In this document: one piece after another, positions 23,887 to 33,690 of the stretch
Position numbering within the stretch: the first letter of the stretch is position 1
Layout: each line of letters begins with the position of its first letter
Assembly: GCA_030746935.1 (NCBI GenBank)
Contig: JASLLV010000007.1
Span: forward strand, 1-34,900
Length of the DNA stretch: 34,900 bases
Direction of reading: 5' to 3'
DNA from: Rhodospirillales bacterium
GTDB taxonomy: Bacteria > Pseudomonadota > Alphaproteobacteria > Rhodospirillales > JASLLV01
The notes under the pieces: model-generated
Databases searched by the model: none
The model's input: only the letters and a program-made list of their open reading frames with translations
Told to the model about the DNA's origin: nothing
Translations under genes and position numbers: made by a program

Positions 23887-26667
23887 CTATTCGGCGGCAA
23901 CGCGCTCGGCGCCGGGCTCGGTCGGACCGGGACTGGCGATCGCCTGCAACAGGGTTTCGCGGATGAGGTCCAGGCGGTCCGCACGTTCCACCTTCAGGCC
24001 AAACATGTCCTTGACGTAGAACACGTCGACCACGCGCTCTCCCCACGTGGAGACATGGGCGCTGGAGATCTGCAGGCCCAGATGCGTGATCGCGGACGTG
24101 ACATCGAACAAAAAGCCGATCCGGTCGCGACCGTTGACCTCGATGACCGTCGAATCGGCGCTTGCGACGTTATCCACCAGGACCCGCGGCGGCACCTTGA
24201 ACACGCCGGTGCGGCCGGGCCGGGTCCGGCGGCGCGCGATGTCGAGCTCGCGGGCGGGATCGATGCGGCCCGAAAGCGTGTCCTCGATCCGCGCCCAGAT
24301 CTTTTTCAGGCGTTCGCGACCGGCGATCGCGCCGCCCTCGAACCCCTGGATCCAGAAAGTATCGAGCACCATTCCGTCGGCCAGGGTCGCGATCTTGGCG
24401 TCGACGATGGAAGCGCCGGCCAGCGCCATCGCCCCGGCGATCTCGGCAAACAGTCCGACGTGATCGGCGGTATAGATGACGACCTCGGTGACGGCACGCG
24501 CGGGTTCCACCCGGGTCTCGACGTGGAGCGGCAGCTTGCGCCGGTTGGCCTCGCGAACGACCTTGGCATGGTGTTCGTGCGAGTCCGCATCGAACGTCAG
24601 CCAATAGTTGGGATATCCGCGGGCGATGAACGCCTCCACTTCTCTCGGCGGCCACCCCTCGAGCCGCTGACGCAGCGCCTCCTTGGCCCTTTCGACGCGC
24701 GCTCCACGGCGCTCGGCAGGCGCACCGCCGGTCATCTCCTCCATCGCCCGGAAGTACACCTCGCGCAAGAGCGTCGCCTTCCAGGCGTTCCACACCCCCG
24801 GTCCGACGGCGCGAATGTCGGCCACCGTAAGGATCAGCAGCAGGCGCAGGCGCTCGGGCGATTGCACGGCAGCGACGAAATCGGCCACCGTCTTGTCGTC
24901 CTCGATGTCGCGCTTGAACGCGGTCAGGCTCATGAGCAGATGATTGCGTACCAACCACGAGGCGGTTTCGCACTCCCAATCGGTCAGCCCCATGCGACGT
25001 GCGGTTTTGAGGGCGATCCCAGCACCGATGGCGGAGTGATCACCGCCCCGGCCCTTCGCCACGTCGTGCAGGAGGAGGGCGAGATAGAGGGTTCGCCTCG
25101 ACTGCAACTCGGGGATTGCGGCGCTCGCGACCGGGTGGTCGTCTTTGAGCTCGCCCGTCTCGATCCGATGCACGATCCCGATCGCGCGGATGGTGTGCTC
25201 GTCGACCGTATAGACGTGGTACATGTCGTACTGCATCTGCGCCACCACGCGGCCGAAATCCGGCACGAACCGGCCGAAGACGCCGGCCTCGTTCAACCGC
25301 TTGAGCGCAGTCTCGGGGTCCTTGTCCGACGTCAACATCTCCATGAACAGCCGGTTCGCGTCGGCATCGGCGCGCAGCGCGTTGTCGATGAGGTGCAGAT
25401 TCAAGCTGACGAGGCGGAGCGCCTGCGGGTGGATATCGAGCGAATGGTGCTGCGCTTCGTGGAACAACCGGATGAGTTTGACCGGATCCTTGGCGAAGGC
25501 GTCGGCGGACGTCACATTCAGCCGGTCGGCGTCGACCACGAAGCCCTCGATGCTGGGCCGGGCTCGGAAGAATGCGGGAACGCGCAAGCGTCGCGTCCGC
25601 TTCTTGTGCTGTTCCTCGAGCACCGCACAGACGATCCTCGTCAGATCGCCGACGTCCTTCGCGGTCAGAAAGTAGTGCTTCATGAACCGCTCCACGCCGC
25701 GCGCGCCAGCGTGGTCCGTGTAGCCCATTCGCTCGCCGATGCCCGTCTGGACGTCGAACGTCAGGCGTTCTTCGGCCCGCCCGGCGAGGTAGTGAAGGTG
25801 GCAGCGCACCGTCCACAGGAAGTTTTCGGCCTTGGCGAAACGCCGGACGTCGTCGGGTGTGAGAACCCCGTGGGCGACAAGATCGGCGGCTGAGCCCACC
25901 TGGTACAGGTATCTCCCGATCCAAAAAAGCGTGTGGAGGTCGCGCAAGCCCCCCTTACCCTCCTTAACGTTCGGCTCCAGCACATAGCGCGTATCGCCGG
26001 TGCGCGCGTGGCGCTGGTCTCGTTCCACGAGCTTCGCCTCGACGAAGTCGGCGCCGGATCCTTGGACGATTTCGTTCGAGAAACGCTTGCTAAACCGATC
26101 GAACAGTTCGGCGTCCCCGCACAGTCGCCTCGATTCGAGGAGAGAGGTGCGCACGGACACGTCGTCTCGCGCCCACTTGATGGCGTCGTCGACCGAGCGG
26201 GTGGCGTGTCCTACTTTCAGACCCAGGTCCCAAAGGGTGTAAAGCATGTACTCGATCACCTGCTCGCCGCGCGGCGTCTGCCGGTAGGGAAGCAGAAACA
26301 TCAGATCGACATCCGAAAACGGCGCGAGTTCGCCGCGCCCGAAACCGCCCACGGCGGCGAGTGAGAGCTGTTCGCCCTTGGTCGGATTGGACAGCGGATA
26401 AACGTGCTCAAGCACGAAATCGAACAACGCCACGACCAAGCCATCGAGCGCCTGGGCGTTCGCGCGGACGATCGCCGAGCCCGGCATTGCGGCATTTTCG
26501 AAGCGATCGCGGATTTCGGCCCGAGACTGGTCGAGTGCGGTTCTGAGAATCGCCAACGTCTCGCTACGCGAGCGCGCCGCATCGCGCGCGGAGGCGGCGC
26601 GCTCGCGCAATGCCGCCGCAATCGCCCCGCGATCGACGATGCCCTCGATATCGGAACCGTGGTTCAT
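23887..26667 (-). CDS. glnD: PII uridylyltransferase / uridylyl-removing enzyme GlnD
   Basis: GlnD senses glutamine and modifies PII proteins, setting nitrogen metabolism. The 926-residue protein has the complete domain order. The nucleotidyltransferase has GGFGRGELAPFSDVDLMFLLPY (about 107). Next are the GlnD helical linker (EPNVKEGKGGLRDLHTLFWIGRYLY), the HD hydrolase (HTIRAIGIVHRIE; LLLHDVAKGRGGDHS, about 530) and two C-terminal ACT domains (VVIYTADHVGLFAEIAGAMALAGASIVDAKI; VNGRDRIGFLFDVTSAITHLGLQISSAHV). All catalytic motifs look intact. The mutS-glnD-murJ-trpS order is common in Alphaproteobacteria. A long antisense frame across it is a codon-bias shadow. Confidence 0.97.
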   Translation of the reverse strand: MNHGSDIEGIVDRGAIAAALRERAASARDAARSRSETLAILRTALDQSRAEIRDRFENAAMPGSAIVRANAQALDGLVVALFDFVLEHVYPLSNPTKGEQLSLAAVGGFGRGELAPFSDVDLMFLLPYRQTPRGEQVIEYMLYTLWDLGLKVGHATRSVDDAIKWARDDVSVRTSLLESRRLCGDAELFDRFSKRFSNEIVQGSGADFVEAKLVERDQRHARTGDTRYVLEPNVKEGKGGLRDLHTLFWIGRYLYQVGSAADLVAHGVLTPDDVRRFAKAENFLWTVRCHLHYLAGRAEERLTFDVQTGIGERMGYTDHAGARGVERFMKHYFLTAKDVGDLTRIVCAVLEEQHKKRTRRLRVPAFFRARPSIEGFVVDADRLNVTSADAFAKDPVKLIRLFHEAQHHSLDIHPQALRLVSLNLHLIDNALRADADANRLFMEMLTSDKDPETALKRLNEAGVFGRFVPDFGRVVAQMQYDMYHVYTVDEHTIRAIGIVHRIETGELKDDHPVASAAIPELQSRRTLYLALLLHDVAKGRGGDHSAIGAGIALKTARRMGLTDWECETASWLVRNHLLMSLTAFKRDIEDDKTVADFVAAVQSPERLRLLLILTVADIRAVGPGVWNAWKATLLREVYFRAMEEMTGGAPAERRGARVERAKEALRQRLEGWPPREVEAFIARGYPNYWLTFDADSHEHHAKVVREANRRKLPLHVETRVEPARAVTEVVIYTADHVGLFAEIAGAMALAGASIVDAKIATLADGMVLDTFWIQGFEGGAIAGRERLKKIWARIEDTLSGRIDPARELDIARRRTRPGRTGVFKVPPRVLVDNVASADSTVIEVNGRDRIGFLFDVTSAITHLGLQISSAHVSTWGERVVDVFYVKDMFGLKVERADRLDLIRETLLQAIASPGPTEPGAERVAAE

Positions 26668-26732
26668 CTCAGGCGCCCGAGCTTTCCAATTCCACTATAG
26701 GGGCCGCGCGTACGCCCGCAAAGCGCCGCACC

Positions 26733-29468
26733 TCAACACTCCTCGCCTGCGAGCGCCGCTTTCAAACGGTAGATCAGCTCGAGCGCCTGGCGCGGCGTGA
26801 GTGCGTCGGCGTTCAAGCTCTCCAGCATCTCCTCGACGAGCGACGGTTGCGCCTCGCGCTCTTCTACGCCAGCGGCGGCGAACAGCGGCAAATCGTCGGC
26901 GAGCCGCGTCAGCGCCGACGATTGCTCGCCCGCCTCGAGGGTGGCGAGCACACTTTCGGCCCGCGCCGTCACCGCCGAAGGCAATCCGGCGAGCCGGGCC
27001 ACGTGGATTCCGTACGAGCGGTCGGCGGCGCCGGGCGCGACCTCGTGGAGGAAGATCACCTCGCCCTGCCATTCCTTGACCCGCATGGTGTGGCATGCCA
27101 ATGCCGCCAAGCGTGAACTCAACGACGTAAGCTCGTGGTAATGGGTGGCGAAGAGGACCCGGGAACGGTTGACCTCGTGCAGATGCTCCACTACCGCCCA
27201 GGCGATGGAAAGACCGTCGAAGGTCGCCGTGCCGCGGCCGATCTCGTCCAGGATCACCAGCGATCGCGGCCCCGCCTGGTTCAGGATGGCGGCGGTCTCG
27301 ACCATCTCCACCATGAAGGTGGAGCGACCCCGGGCGAGGTCGTCGGCGGCGCCGACCCGCGAAAACAGGCGGTCGACGACGCCGATCCGCGCCGCGCCGG
27401 CGGGGATGAACGATCCCATCTGCGCCATCACCGCGAGCAGCGCGTTCTGGCGCAAAAACGTGCTCTTGCCGGCCATGTTGGGCCCGGTGAGCAGCCACAA
27501 CCGGCTTCCGGCATCCGGTCCGTCCTCGGCTCCACCGTCGGTGAGCCCGCAATCGTTGGCGACGAAGGCGCCGCGTCCGTCGGCAGCCAGCGCCGCTTCC
27601 ACCACGGGATGGCGGCCGGCCGTGACCTCGAAACCGAACCCGTCGTCGAGGATCGGCCGGCTGTAGTCCCTATCGGCGGCGAGCTCGGCCAGGGCCGCCG
27701 CCACGTCGAGCGCGGCCATGGCCGACGCCGTCCTCGCCACCGACTCGGCGCCCGTCATCACCGCGCGCGCCAACGTCTCGAACAGTTCGATCTCGAGGAC
27801 CACGGACTGTTCGCCGGCACGGGCGATACGCGATTCGAGTTCGGCGAGCTCGACCGTGGAATAGCGCACGGCGCTCGCCAGCGTCTGGCGGTGTCGGAAG
27901 TCGGATTCCGCACCGCCCGGCATCCGCTCCGCCTGCCGGGCGGGGACTTCGACGAAATAGCCAAGCACGTTGTTGTGGCGAATCTTGAGAGTCGAGATCC
28001 CGATTTCGTCCGCATATCGGCGCTCGAGGCCGGCGACCAGACGCCGTCCCTCGTCGCGAAGCGTGCGCAGCTCGTCCAACGGCGGCGCGAACCCTCTGGC
28101 GATGAAACCACCGTCCTTGGTGCTTGGCGGCAACTCGGGCGCCAGCGCCAGGCGCAGCTTCTCGATCAGCTCTGCGTGACCGCCGAGCGCCGCGAGCGCC
28201 TGGGCGACGCCCGCGGGCGGCGGTGTCAGACCGTCGCGCCCGAGCACGCGGCCGATCTCGGCGGCGATCCCAAGCCCGTCGCGGATGGCGGCAAGCTCGC
28301 GGGGGCCGCCCCGACCGACGCTCAGGCGAGACAGCGCGCGTTCCACGTCTGCCGCGCCGCGGAGCAATCCCCGAAGCGGGTCGCGCGCGGCGACGTCGTC
28401 GACGAAAAACTGCACCATGTCGAGCCGGCGCTCGATCGCACCCAGATCCCTCAGCGGCGCCGCGATGTGCGAGGCGAGAAGACGCCCGCCGGCGCCCGAA
28501 AGCGTGCGGTCAACGACGTCGAGTAGGCTTCCGCGCCGCTCGCCCGCGAAGGTTTCGGTAAGCTCGAGGTTGCGTCGGGTCGCGGCATCGATCTCCATGA
28601 CCGAGTCGGGGCCCAACCGCTTGGGCGCGGCAATGCGTGGCAGGCGCCCTTTCTGCGTCAGATCCACGTAGTCGATGAGGGCACCGCCGGCGGCCAACTC
28701 GGCCCGCGAAAAAGCACCGAAACCATCCAAGGTGTCGACCGCGAACAGGGATTCGAGCCGTTTTCGGCCGTTGTCGCTGTCGAACCGGCTCGCCGGCAGC
28801 GGGCTCAAGCGGTCGCCGAACGCGTCGCGGACACCGGCCATCGACGGTCGCGCGAGCAAGGGCTCGGGGACCAACACCTCGCCCGGTGCCAAGCGCGCAA
28901 ACGCCGCGTCCGCGGCCGCGGCCGTCGTCGCCTGCATGAAGAAATCGCCCGTCGAGACGTCGATCCAGGCGAGGCCGAGGTCGCCTTGCGCTTCCGCGAT
29001 GGCCGCGAGGAAATTGTTCCGCCGTGCCTCGAGCAGCGTGTCCTCGGTCAGCGTGCCGGGGGTGATGAAGCGCACGACCTCGCGTCTGACCACGGTTTTC
29101 GAGCCACGCTTTCGGGCTTCGGCCGGATTTTCGGTCTGCTCGCACACCGCGACCTTGAATCCCTTGCGGATCAGGCGCGAGAGGTAGACCTCGTGACTGT
29201 GAACCGGCACGCCGCACATGGGAATATCCCGGCCCAAGTGCTTGCCGCGCTTGGTCAGCGTGATGTCGAGCGCCGCGGCGGCGGCGGCGGCGTCGTCGAA
29301 AAAAAGCTCGTAGAAATCGCCCATGCGGTAGAACAGAAGGCCGTCCGGGTGCTCGCGCTTGACGGCAAGATACTGGGCCATCATCGGCGAGACGGCGGTG
29401 CCGTCCGCCGCCCCGGCCGGCACCTCCGGTTCGCTGGTCGGGTCGGTCGCGAGCCTGGGTCGAGTCAA
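26733..29468 (-). CDS. mutS: DNA mismatch repair protein MutS
   Basis: MutS binds mismatches and, with ATP, starts repair. The product, 911 residues from the chosen start, has the N-terminal mismatch-recognition motif in [15 protein letters not shown] (Phe-Tyr-Glu), followed by the connector, lever and clamp domains. The ATPase has Walker [15 protein letters not shown] (about 662) and [27 protein letters not shown] (about 737), then [11 protein letters not shown]. The track frame is extended upstream into another gene. No ATG precedes the conserved SPMMAQYL, so I use TTG at 29468 ([15 protein letters not shown]); the ATG at 29384 is the alternative. Confidence 0.95.
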   Translation of the reverse strand: MTRPRLATDPTSEPEVPAGAADGTAVSPMMAQYLAVKREHPDGLLFYRMGDFYELFFDDAAAAAAALDITLTKRGKHLGRDIPMCGVPVHSHEVYLSRLIRKGFKVAVCEQTENPAEARKRGSKTVVRREVVRFITPGTLTEDTLLEARRNNFLAAIAEAQGDLGLAWIDVSTGDFFMQATTAAAADAAFARLAPGEVLVPEPLLARPSMAGVRDAFGDRLSPLPASRFDSDNGRKRLESLFAVDTLDGFGAFSRAELAAGGALIDYVDLTQKGRLPRIAAPKRLGPDSVMEIDAATRRNLELTETFAGERRGSLLDVVDRTLSGAGGRLLASHIAAPLRDLGAIERRLDMVQFFVDDVAARDPLRGLLRGAADVERALSRLSVGRGGPRELAAIRDGLGIAAEIGRVLGRDGLTPPPAGVAQALAALGGHAELIEKLRLALAPELPPSTKDGGFIARGFAPPLDELRTLRDEGRRLVAGLERRYADEIGISTLKIRHNNVLGYFVEVPARQAERMPGGAESDFRHRQTLASAVRYSTVELAELESRIARAGEQSVVLEIELFETLARAVMTGAESVARTASAMAALDVAAALAELAADRDYSRPILDDGFGFEVTAGRHPVVEAALAADGRGAFVANDCGLTDGGAEDGPDAGSRLWLLTGPNMAGKSTFLRQNALLAVMAQMGSFIPAGAARIGVVDRLFSRVGAADDLARGRSTFMVEMVETAAILNQAGPRSLVILDEIGRGTATFDGLSIAWAVVEHLHEVNRSRVLFATHYHELTSLSSRLAALACHTMRVKEWQGEVIFLHEVAPGAADRSYGIHVARLAGLPSAVTARAESVLATLEAGEQSSALTRLADDLPLFAAAGVEEREAQPSLVEEMLESLNADALTPRQALELIYRLKAALAGEEC

Positions 29469-29539
29469 GGTCCGAATGGCGATCGGGGAATGGGTGTTCG
29501 CGACGACCTTACCACAACCGCGCCCGGGTGCCGGATGGG

Positions 29540-30469
29540 CTATTTCGTGCCGTGGATGGTGATCCGCGAGAGGATGTAGTCGCCGCCCCGGTTGATCACC
29601 GCAAACCCGTCGAAGGGATCGCGAAATCTGCGATCGGCGATCTTGATCCGCGCATCGCCGTCGACGGAAACGGTCATGTCGCCGAATGCGTCCCGGGTCC
29701 ATTCGATCAAGTGGGTGCGGCGGTCCTCGAGCGCCGGCGGCGAGGGGTCGGCGTCGATGACACCGGTGCCGCGCGCAGATGCCGCGAGCAACTCCAGCGC
29801 CCCTGAATCGCCGGGCCGGTAGGCGAGCCGGTAACCGGCCGCGCGATCGCCGCCCTGGAACAGATCGAATTCGATCTGGCCGTGCTTCTCCCACGACGTG
29901 AGCCCGATCCGGATGGCGAAGGCATTGGTGATGGGAACGCCGACGTGAATGGCGGCGAGGGCAGGAGCGTCCGGCCGTACCGCGGTCTGGCCCTTGGATT
30001 TCTGACCCAACGCCTGACCGAGGATCGAGCCGATGATCTCGGTGGCGAGATCCTTACGGTCCTCGCCCTGAGCAGGCCGCGGAGAGGCCGGCGCGGGCGC
30101 CGCAACCACGCTTCTCAACCCGTAGCCGGGCTCGATGTAATAGCGGCCCTGGGTCACGGTCCACGCCGGGTTGGCGGTGAAATCCCCGTCCGCAAAATCG
30201 TCGCCCAGCAGTTCGGCGCGCCAGGGCCAGTCGTAGCGGCGCGCCAGTTCACGAAGATCGCGCAGGAAAACCGGATCGGCGGAGCGTGTCTTCTCGGCTT
30301 CGCCGACCAGGCGCTTGAGCTCGTCCACCACCTCCTGGACGGCGCCCGTCGCGCCCTCGGTCTGGTTCGGGTCGTTCCAGGTGCCGTAGCGCTCTTGGGC
30401 GCCGGCGGGCGCGAAGCCGATCGCAAGGCCGAACATCAAGCCACCCGCCCATTTCGTCGTATTCTTCAT
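29540..30469 (-). CDS. Secreted protein of unknown function, possible lectin-like C-terminus
   Basis: A 309-residue exported protein. It starts [26 protein letters not shown], a clear Sec signal peptide, with GGAGCG before the ATG at 30469. A helical segment rich in charge follows ([41 protein letters not shown]). The rest looks beta-rich with a jelly-roll flavour: [34 protein letters not shown], then [59 protein letters not shown]. That pattern resembles concanavalin-like or DUF1080-type domains that bind or cut sugars, but I cannot name a family. It lies between the macro-domain gene (31-nt gap) and mutS (71-nt gap), same strand. Confidence 0.72.
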   Translation of the reverse strand: MKNTTKWAGGLMFGLAIGFAPAGAQERYGTWNDPNQTEGATGAVQEVVDELKRLVGEAEKTRSADPVFLRDLRELARRYDWPWRAELLGDDFADGDFTANPAWTVTQGRYYIEPGYGLRSVVAAPAPASPRPAQGEDRKDLATEIIGSILGQALGQKSKGQTAVRPDAPALAAIHVGVPITNAFAIRIGLTSWEKHGQIEFDLFQGGDRAAGYRLAYRPGDSGALELLAASARGTGVIDADPSPPALEDRRTHLIEWTRDAFGDMTVSVDGDARIKIADRRFRDPFDGFAVINRGGDYILSRITIHGTK

Positions 30470-30500
30470 TTTCGCGCTCCCATGACGCTTCGATTGCGGC

Positions 30501-31025
30501 TCATTGCCGCGCGTTCGCTTGGGCGAGCGCGGTGCGATGGCGGTCCACCGATTCTGCACCGAAACAACTAAAGACGACGAAATCGACCCGCGCGTCGTTC
30601 GCAAGGACGTCGGCCACCGTTCGCACCGCGATTTGCGCCGCCCGGTCCGGCGAAAACCCGTACGCGCCCGTGCTGATGGCCGGAAAGGCGACGCTCGTCA
30701 CACCGTTTTCGGTGGCGACTTCGAGCGAACGGCGGTAGCAGCTCGCGAGAAGCGCGTCCTCGCCCGTGTTCCCTCCGCGCCACACCGGCCCGACAGTGTG
30801 GATCACGTGCTTGGTGGCGAGACGGTATGCATTCGTGATCTTGGCGTCGCCCGTCTCGCAGCCGCCGAGGCGGCTGCATTCCGCGACAAGCTCGGGCCCG
30901 GCCGCGCGGTGGATGGCGCCGTCGACGCCGCCGCCGCCCAGCAGCGATTCGTTGGCGGCATTGACGATCGCGTCCACGGCCAGCGTCGTGATATCGCCTT
31001 CGATGATCGAAATCCGATCCGCCAT
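30501..31025 (-). CDS. Macro-domain O-acetyl-ADP-ribose deacetylase-like protein
   Basis: A 174-residue single macro domain. [50 protein letters not shown] is the classic MacroD/YmdB signature (NAAN and [10 protein letters not shown]). It is followed by [24 protein letters not shown] and [22 protein letters not shown]. Such enzymes hydrolyse O-acetyl-ADP-ribose and mono-ADP-ribosyl groups on proteins or nucleic acids. I chose the ATG at 31025 (GGAG 7 nt upstream). No ADP-ribosyltransferase or sirtuin gene is next to it, so there is no sign of a toxin-antitoxin pair. Confidence 0.9.
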   Translation of the reverse strand: MADRISIIEGDITTLAVDAIVNAANESLLGGGGVDGAIHRAAGPELVAECSRLGGCETGDAKITNAYRLATKHVIHTVGPVWRGGNTGEDALLASCYRRSLEVATENGVTSVAFPAISTGAYGFSPDRAAQIAVRTVADVLANDARVDFVVFSCFGAESVDRHRTALAQANARQ

Positions 31026-31156
31026 GCCGGGCTCCGTTCGCTCGCGCGTCGGATCGATTGTAATCATCGGCGCCGAGAAAGGCTCGCGCGAATCGCCTCG
31101 CACGCGCCCGCTCGGCTATGCTGGCCGGCGCCGCCAATGCGCTTCGGACTTCGCCC

Positions 31157-32167
31157 ATGACCGCTGCCGCCCAACAAACATCGAGCGTGTTGATCTATGT
31201 CGGCCTGGATAGGATCGGCGACGGCCTTCTCAAGCTCCCCTTCGTCCGCGGGCTCAGATCCGCATTTCCGAACGCGCGCTTGACCTGGCTCGCGGGCAAG
31301 GAGACCAGCGTTTACGCCAGTCTCTTGGCGCCTCTGGTCGCCGGCCTCCTCGACGAAGTAATCGAAAACGCCGGCATCGGCCGGACCCCGTGGGAAATTC
31401 TGCGCCGGCCCTTGGCCGGACGCCGGTTCGAGACCATCATCGACACCCAACGGATCGTCTGGACGACGCTTTCGCTGTGGCGGGTTCCGCACGCGACGTT
31501 CATCTCGCCCGCCGCGCGTTTCGCGCTTTCATCGCTGAAGCCCCCGAAGGAATACCGGACGCCCGCAAGCATGCAGCGCCAGATGCTCGATCTCCTGGAG
31601 ATTGCGAGCGGCCTGCGGTTCGAGACCCCGGCCAAACTCGATCTCCGAATCGATGCTGAGGTGCACGCGTTGGCCGGGCGATTGCTCCCCGACGGGCCGT
31701 CTTACGTCGGAATCGCGCCGGGCTCGGGGGGCCTGCCCAAGTGCTGGCCGTTGGAGCGTTTCGTCGAGCTTGCGCGCATCCAGGAAGCGCTGGGACGGAC
31801 GCCGGCGTTGTTCCTCGGGCCGAAGGAGAGCGACTGGGTCGCGCCGCTCAAAGACGCGCTTCCGAACGCGGCATTTCCCCTGCAGGTCGACGAAGGCAGC
31901 GAAAGGCATGGGTTCTCGCCACTGCTCACCATCGCCCTGGCTCGGCACCTGGTGGCGGCGGTGGCCAATGATTCCGGAACCGCGCACATGTTGGCGATCG
32001 GCGGCGCGCCCCTGGTCGCGCTGTACGGAACGACGGTGCCCGAGAAATTCATGCCCATGGCCGAGCGCCTCACGGTCATCCGCGCCGCCGACTTCGGCGG
32101 GAGTGAGATGCGCGACATTCCCCTGGACGCGGTGACCCGCGCCGTGGATGCAGCGATCGGCGGCTAG
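31157..32167 (+). CDS. Glycosyltransferase family 9 (heptosyltransferase-like) protein
   Basis: A 336-residue GT-B glycosyltransferase of the GT9 (ADP-heptose:LPS heptosyltransferase) family. The N-terminal part has VLIYVGLDRIGDGLLKLPFVRGLRSAFPNARLTWLAG. The C-terminal nucleotide-sugar half has VGIAPGSGGLPKCWPLERFVELARI and LVAAVANDSGTAHMLAIGGAPLVALYGTTVPEKFMP. It likely adds a heptose or related sugar to lipopolysaccharide core or another envelope glycan. The start at 31157 (MTAAAQQ) is preferred to 31118; no strong ribosome-binding site is visible. It is the only plus-strand gene here, and its stop shares CTAG with the stop of the convergent ampG-like gene. Confidence 0.88.
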   Translation: MTAAAQQTSSVLIYVGLDRIGDGLLKLPFVRGLRSAFPNARLTWLAGKETSVYASLLAPLVAGLLDEVIENAGIGRTPWEILRRPLAGRRFETIIDTQRIVWTTLSLWRVPHATFISPAARFALSSLKPPKEYRTPASMQRQMLDLLEIASGLRFETPAKLDLRIDAEVHALAGRLLPDGPSYVGIAPGSGGLPKCWPLERFVELARIQEALGRTPALFLGPKESDWVAPLKDALPNAAFPLQVDEGSERHGFSPLLTIALARHLVAAVANDSGTAHMLAIGGAPLVALYGTTVPEKFMPMAERLTVIRAADFGGSEMRDIPLDAVTRAVDAAIGG

Positions 32168-33618
32168 TTCGCGGCCGCCTCGGCGGCTGATTCCACTTCT
32201 TTGCCGAAGAGCCGGACCCGCGCCCCCGCCAACATGGCATTGAGCTTGTGGCGGATGAGCCAGAGGCAGACGAGCGACGGGATCACCATGACCGCGGTGA
32301 GCACGAAAAAGATTCCCCAGTCGCCACCCAACCAATCCACCAGCGCGCCAGACGATGACGCCAACAGCGTCCGGCTTGCAGTGCCGATCGAGGCGAGCAG
32401 CGCGTACTGCGTGGCGGTGTAGTTGCGGTCCACCAGCATGGAGATGAAGGCGACGAAGGTCACGGTCGCGAACGATCCGGCCAGATCGTCGAGTACGACG
32501 GCCACGGCGAAGAGCGCTTCGGATTTCCCGACCCACGCCAGCACGGAGAACAAAATGTTGGTGAGCGCCATTGCGGCGCCGGAGACGAACATCGCCTTGA
32601 CGAGCCCGATCCGGATCGCCATCAGCCCGCCCAGAAGCGTAAATGCGACCGTGGTGAACCAGCCGAGACCCTTCGAGTAAAGCGCGATGTCGGATTTGGA
32701 AAACCCGATCTCCTTGTAGAAGATAATGGACATCCGGCCCAGGAACGCCTCGCCGATCTTGAACAGGAAGATGAACCCAAGAACGGCAAGGGCGATGGCG
32801 AATCCGTTGCGCCTGAAGAAGCTCATCAGCGGTCCGACGACGGTCCCGGTGATCCAGGCTATCGTTCGGGTCGCCGGACTCGGTAATCCCAGCCGGGCGG
32901 CGATCAAGCGGTCGGTTTCCGCCTGGGCGGCTGCGCGGGCGGCGGGTTGCGGTTCGGGAACGAACATCAAGGCGATGTTGCACAGGATCACGATCGATCC
33001 CAGAAACAGGAACGTGGCCTGCCAGTAATCCTGAACGCCTGCCTGCTGCAGCCGTTCCGCGGTAACGAGAGCGACCACGCCGCCGAGTTTGAAGCCGGTC
33101 CACCAACCGACGACGGCGATCGCCGCGCCGGCGGCCATGGAGTGGCCCTCGGTTTTCCCGATCTGCTCGATTCTCAGCGCATCGATGGTGATGTCCTGGG
33201 TCGCCGATGCAATGGCGATGACCAGACCGATCGCGATGACCCCTCCAAGATTGGCCGTCGGCTCAACCGTGCTCCAGCCGGCCAGGCAGATCAGGATCAC
33301 GAACTGAAGGGTCACGATCCACGCGCGCCGGTGGCCGAGCTTTCCGGTCAACCACGGGATTCGAAGCCGATCGATCAGCGGCGCCCACAAGAAGTTGAAC
33401 GCGTATACGCCGAAGATCAGCCCCGCCCAGCCGATGGTGCTGCGGCTGAGGCCGTCTTCCTTGAGCCAGAGGTTAAGGCTGCTGCCGATGAGAACCCATG
33501 GGAATCCGCTGATGATTCCCAGCAGCAGGATGCGGGCTATTCGCCGGTCGAGATAGACCTTTGAGGCCTCGAGCCAGGCGGCCACCGCGCCTTTCGATGT
33601 GTCGCTTGGGCCTACCAT
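32164..33618 (-). CDS. AmpG-like muropeptide MFS transporter
   Basis: A 484-residue major-facilitator protein with about 12-14 hydrophobic helices. The N-terminal region is AmpG-like: RIARILLLGIISGFPWVLIGSSLNLWLKEDGLSRSTIGWAGLIFGVYAFNFLWAPLIDRL, then KLGHRRAWIVTLQ, ATQDITIDALRIEQI and a helix pair around FKIGEAFLGRMSIIFYKEIGFSKSDIALYSK. AmpG imports anhydro-muropeptides for wall recycling; substrate assignment here is by family. The start at 33618 has GAGGAG 6 nt upstream. Both flanking genes are GT9 glycosyltransferases, the left one convergent. Confidence 0.87.
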   Translation of the reverse strand: MVGPSDTSKGAVAAWLEASKVYLDRRIARILLLGIISGFPWVLIGSSLNLWLKEDGLSRSTIGWAGLIFGVYAFNFLWAPLIDRLRIPWLTGKLGHRRAWIVTLQFVILICLAGWSTVEPTANLGGVIAIGLVIAIASATQDITIDALRIEQIGKTEGHSMAAGAAIAVVGWWTGFKLGGVVALVTAERLQQAGVQDYWQATFLFLGSIVILCNIALMFVPEPQPAARAAAQAETDRLIAARLGLPSPATRTIAWITGTVVGPLMSFFRRNGFAIALAVLGFIFLFKIGEAFLGRMSIIFYKEIGFSKSDIALYSKGLGWFTTVAFTLLGGLMAIRIGLVKAMFVSGAAMALTNILFSVLAWVGKSEALFAVAVVLDDLAGSFATVTFVAFISMLVDRNYTATQYALLASIGTASRTLLASSSGALVDWLGGDWGIFFVLTAVMVIPSLVCLWLIRHKLNAMLAGARVRLFGKEVESAAEAAAN

Positions 33619-33690
33619 ATCGCTCCTCTCTTCTTCGGGGCCGCGGCCTGCGATCATTACGCTCAGCGACCCGGTCACGCAAGCGGGCGC

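Noticed and set aside
23260-25893. 877-residue plus-strand ORF across murJ and glnD
   Set aside because: It lies antisense to two genes with clear family motifs; composition is rich in Arg, His and Asp from codon-bias mirroring, with no recognisable domain.
27135-28526. 463-residue plus-strand ORF over mutS
   Set aside because: Antisense shadow of mutS; no domain pattern.
29540-30604. Longer start for the secreted protein at 30604
   Set aside because: The extra 45 residues overlap the macro-domain gene and would hide a clear signal peptide; ATG at 30469 has a ribosome-binding site.
30501-31025. Macro-domain gene as antitoxin of an ADP-ribosylation toxin system
   Set aside because: No ADP-ribosyltransferase or DarT-like partner lies next to it; the sequence is of the MacroD/YmdB housekeeping type.
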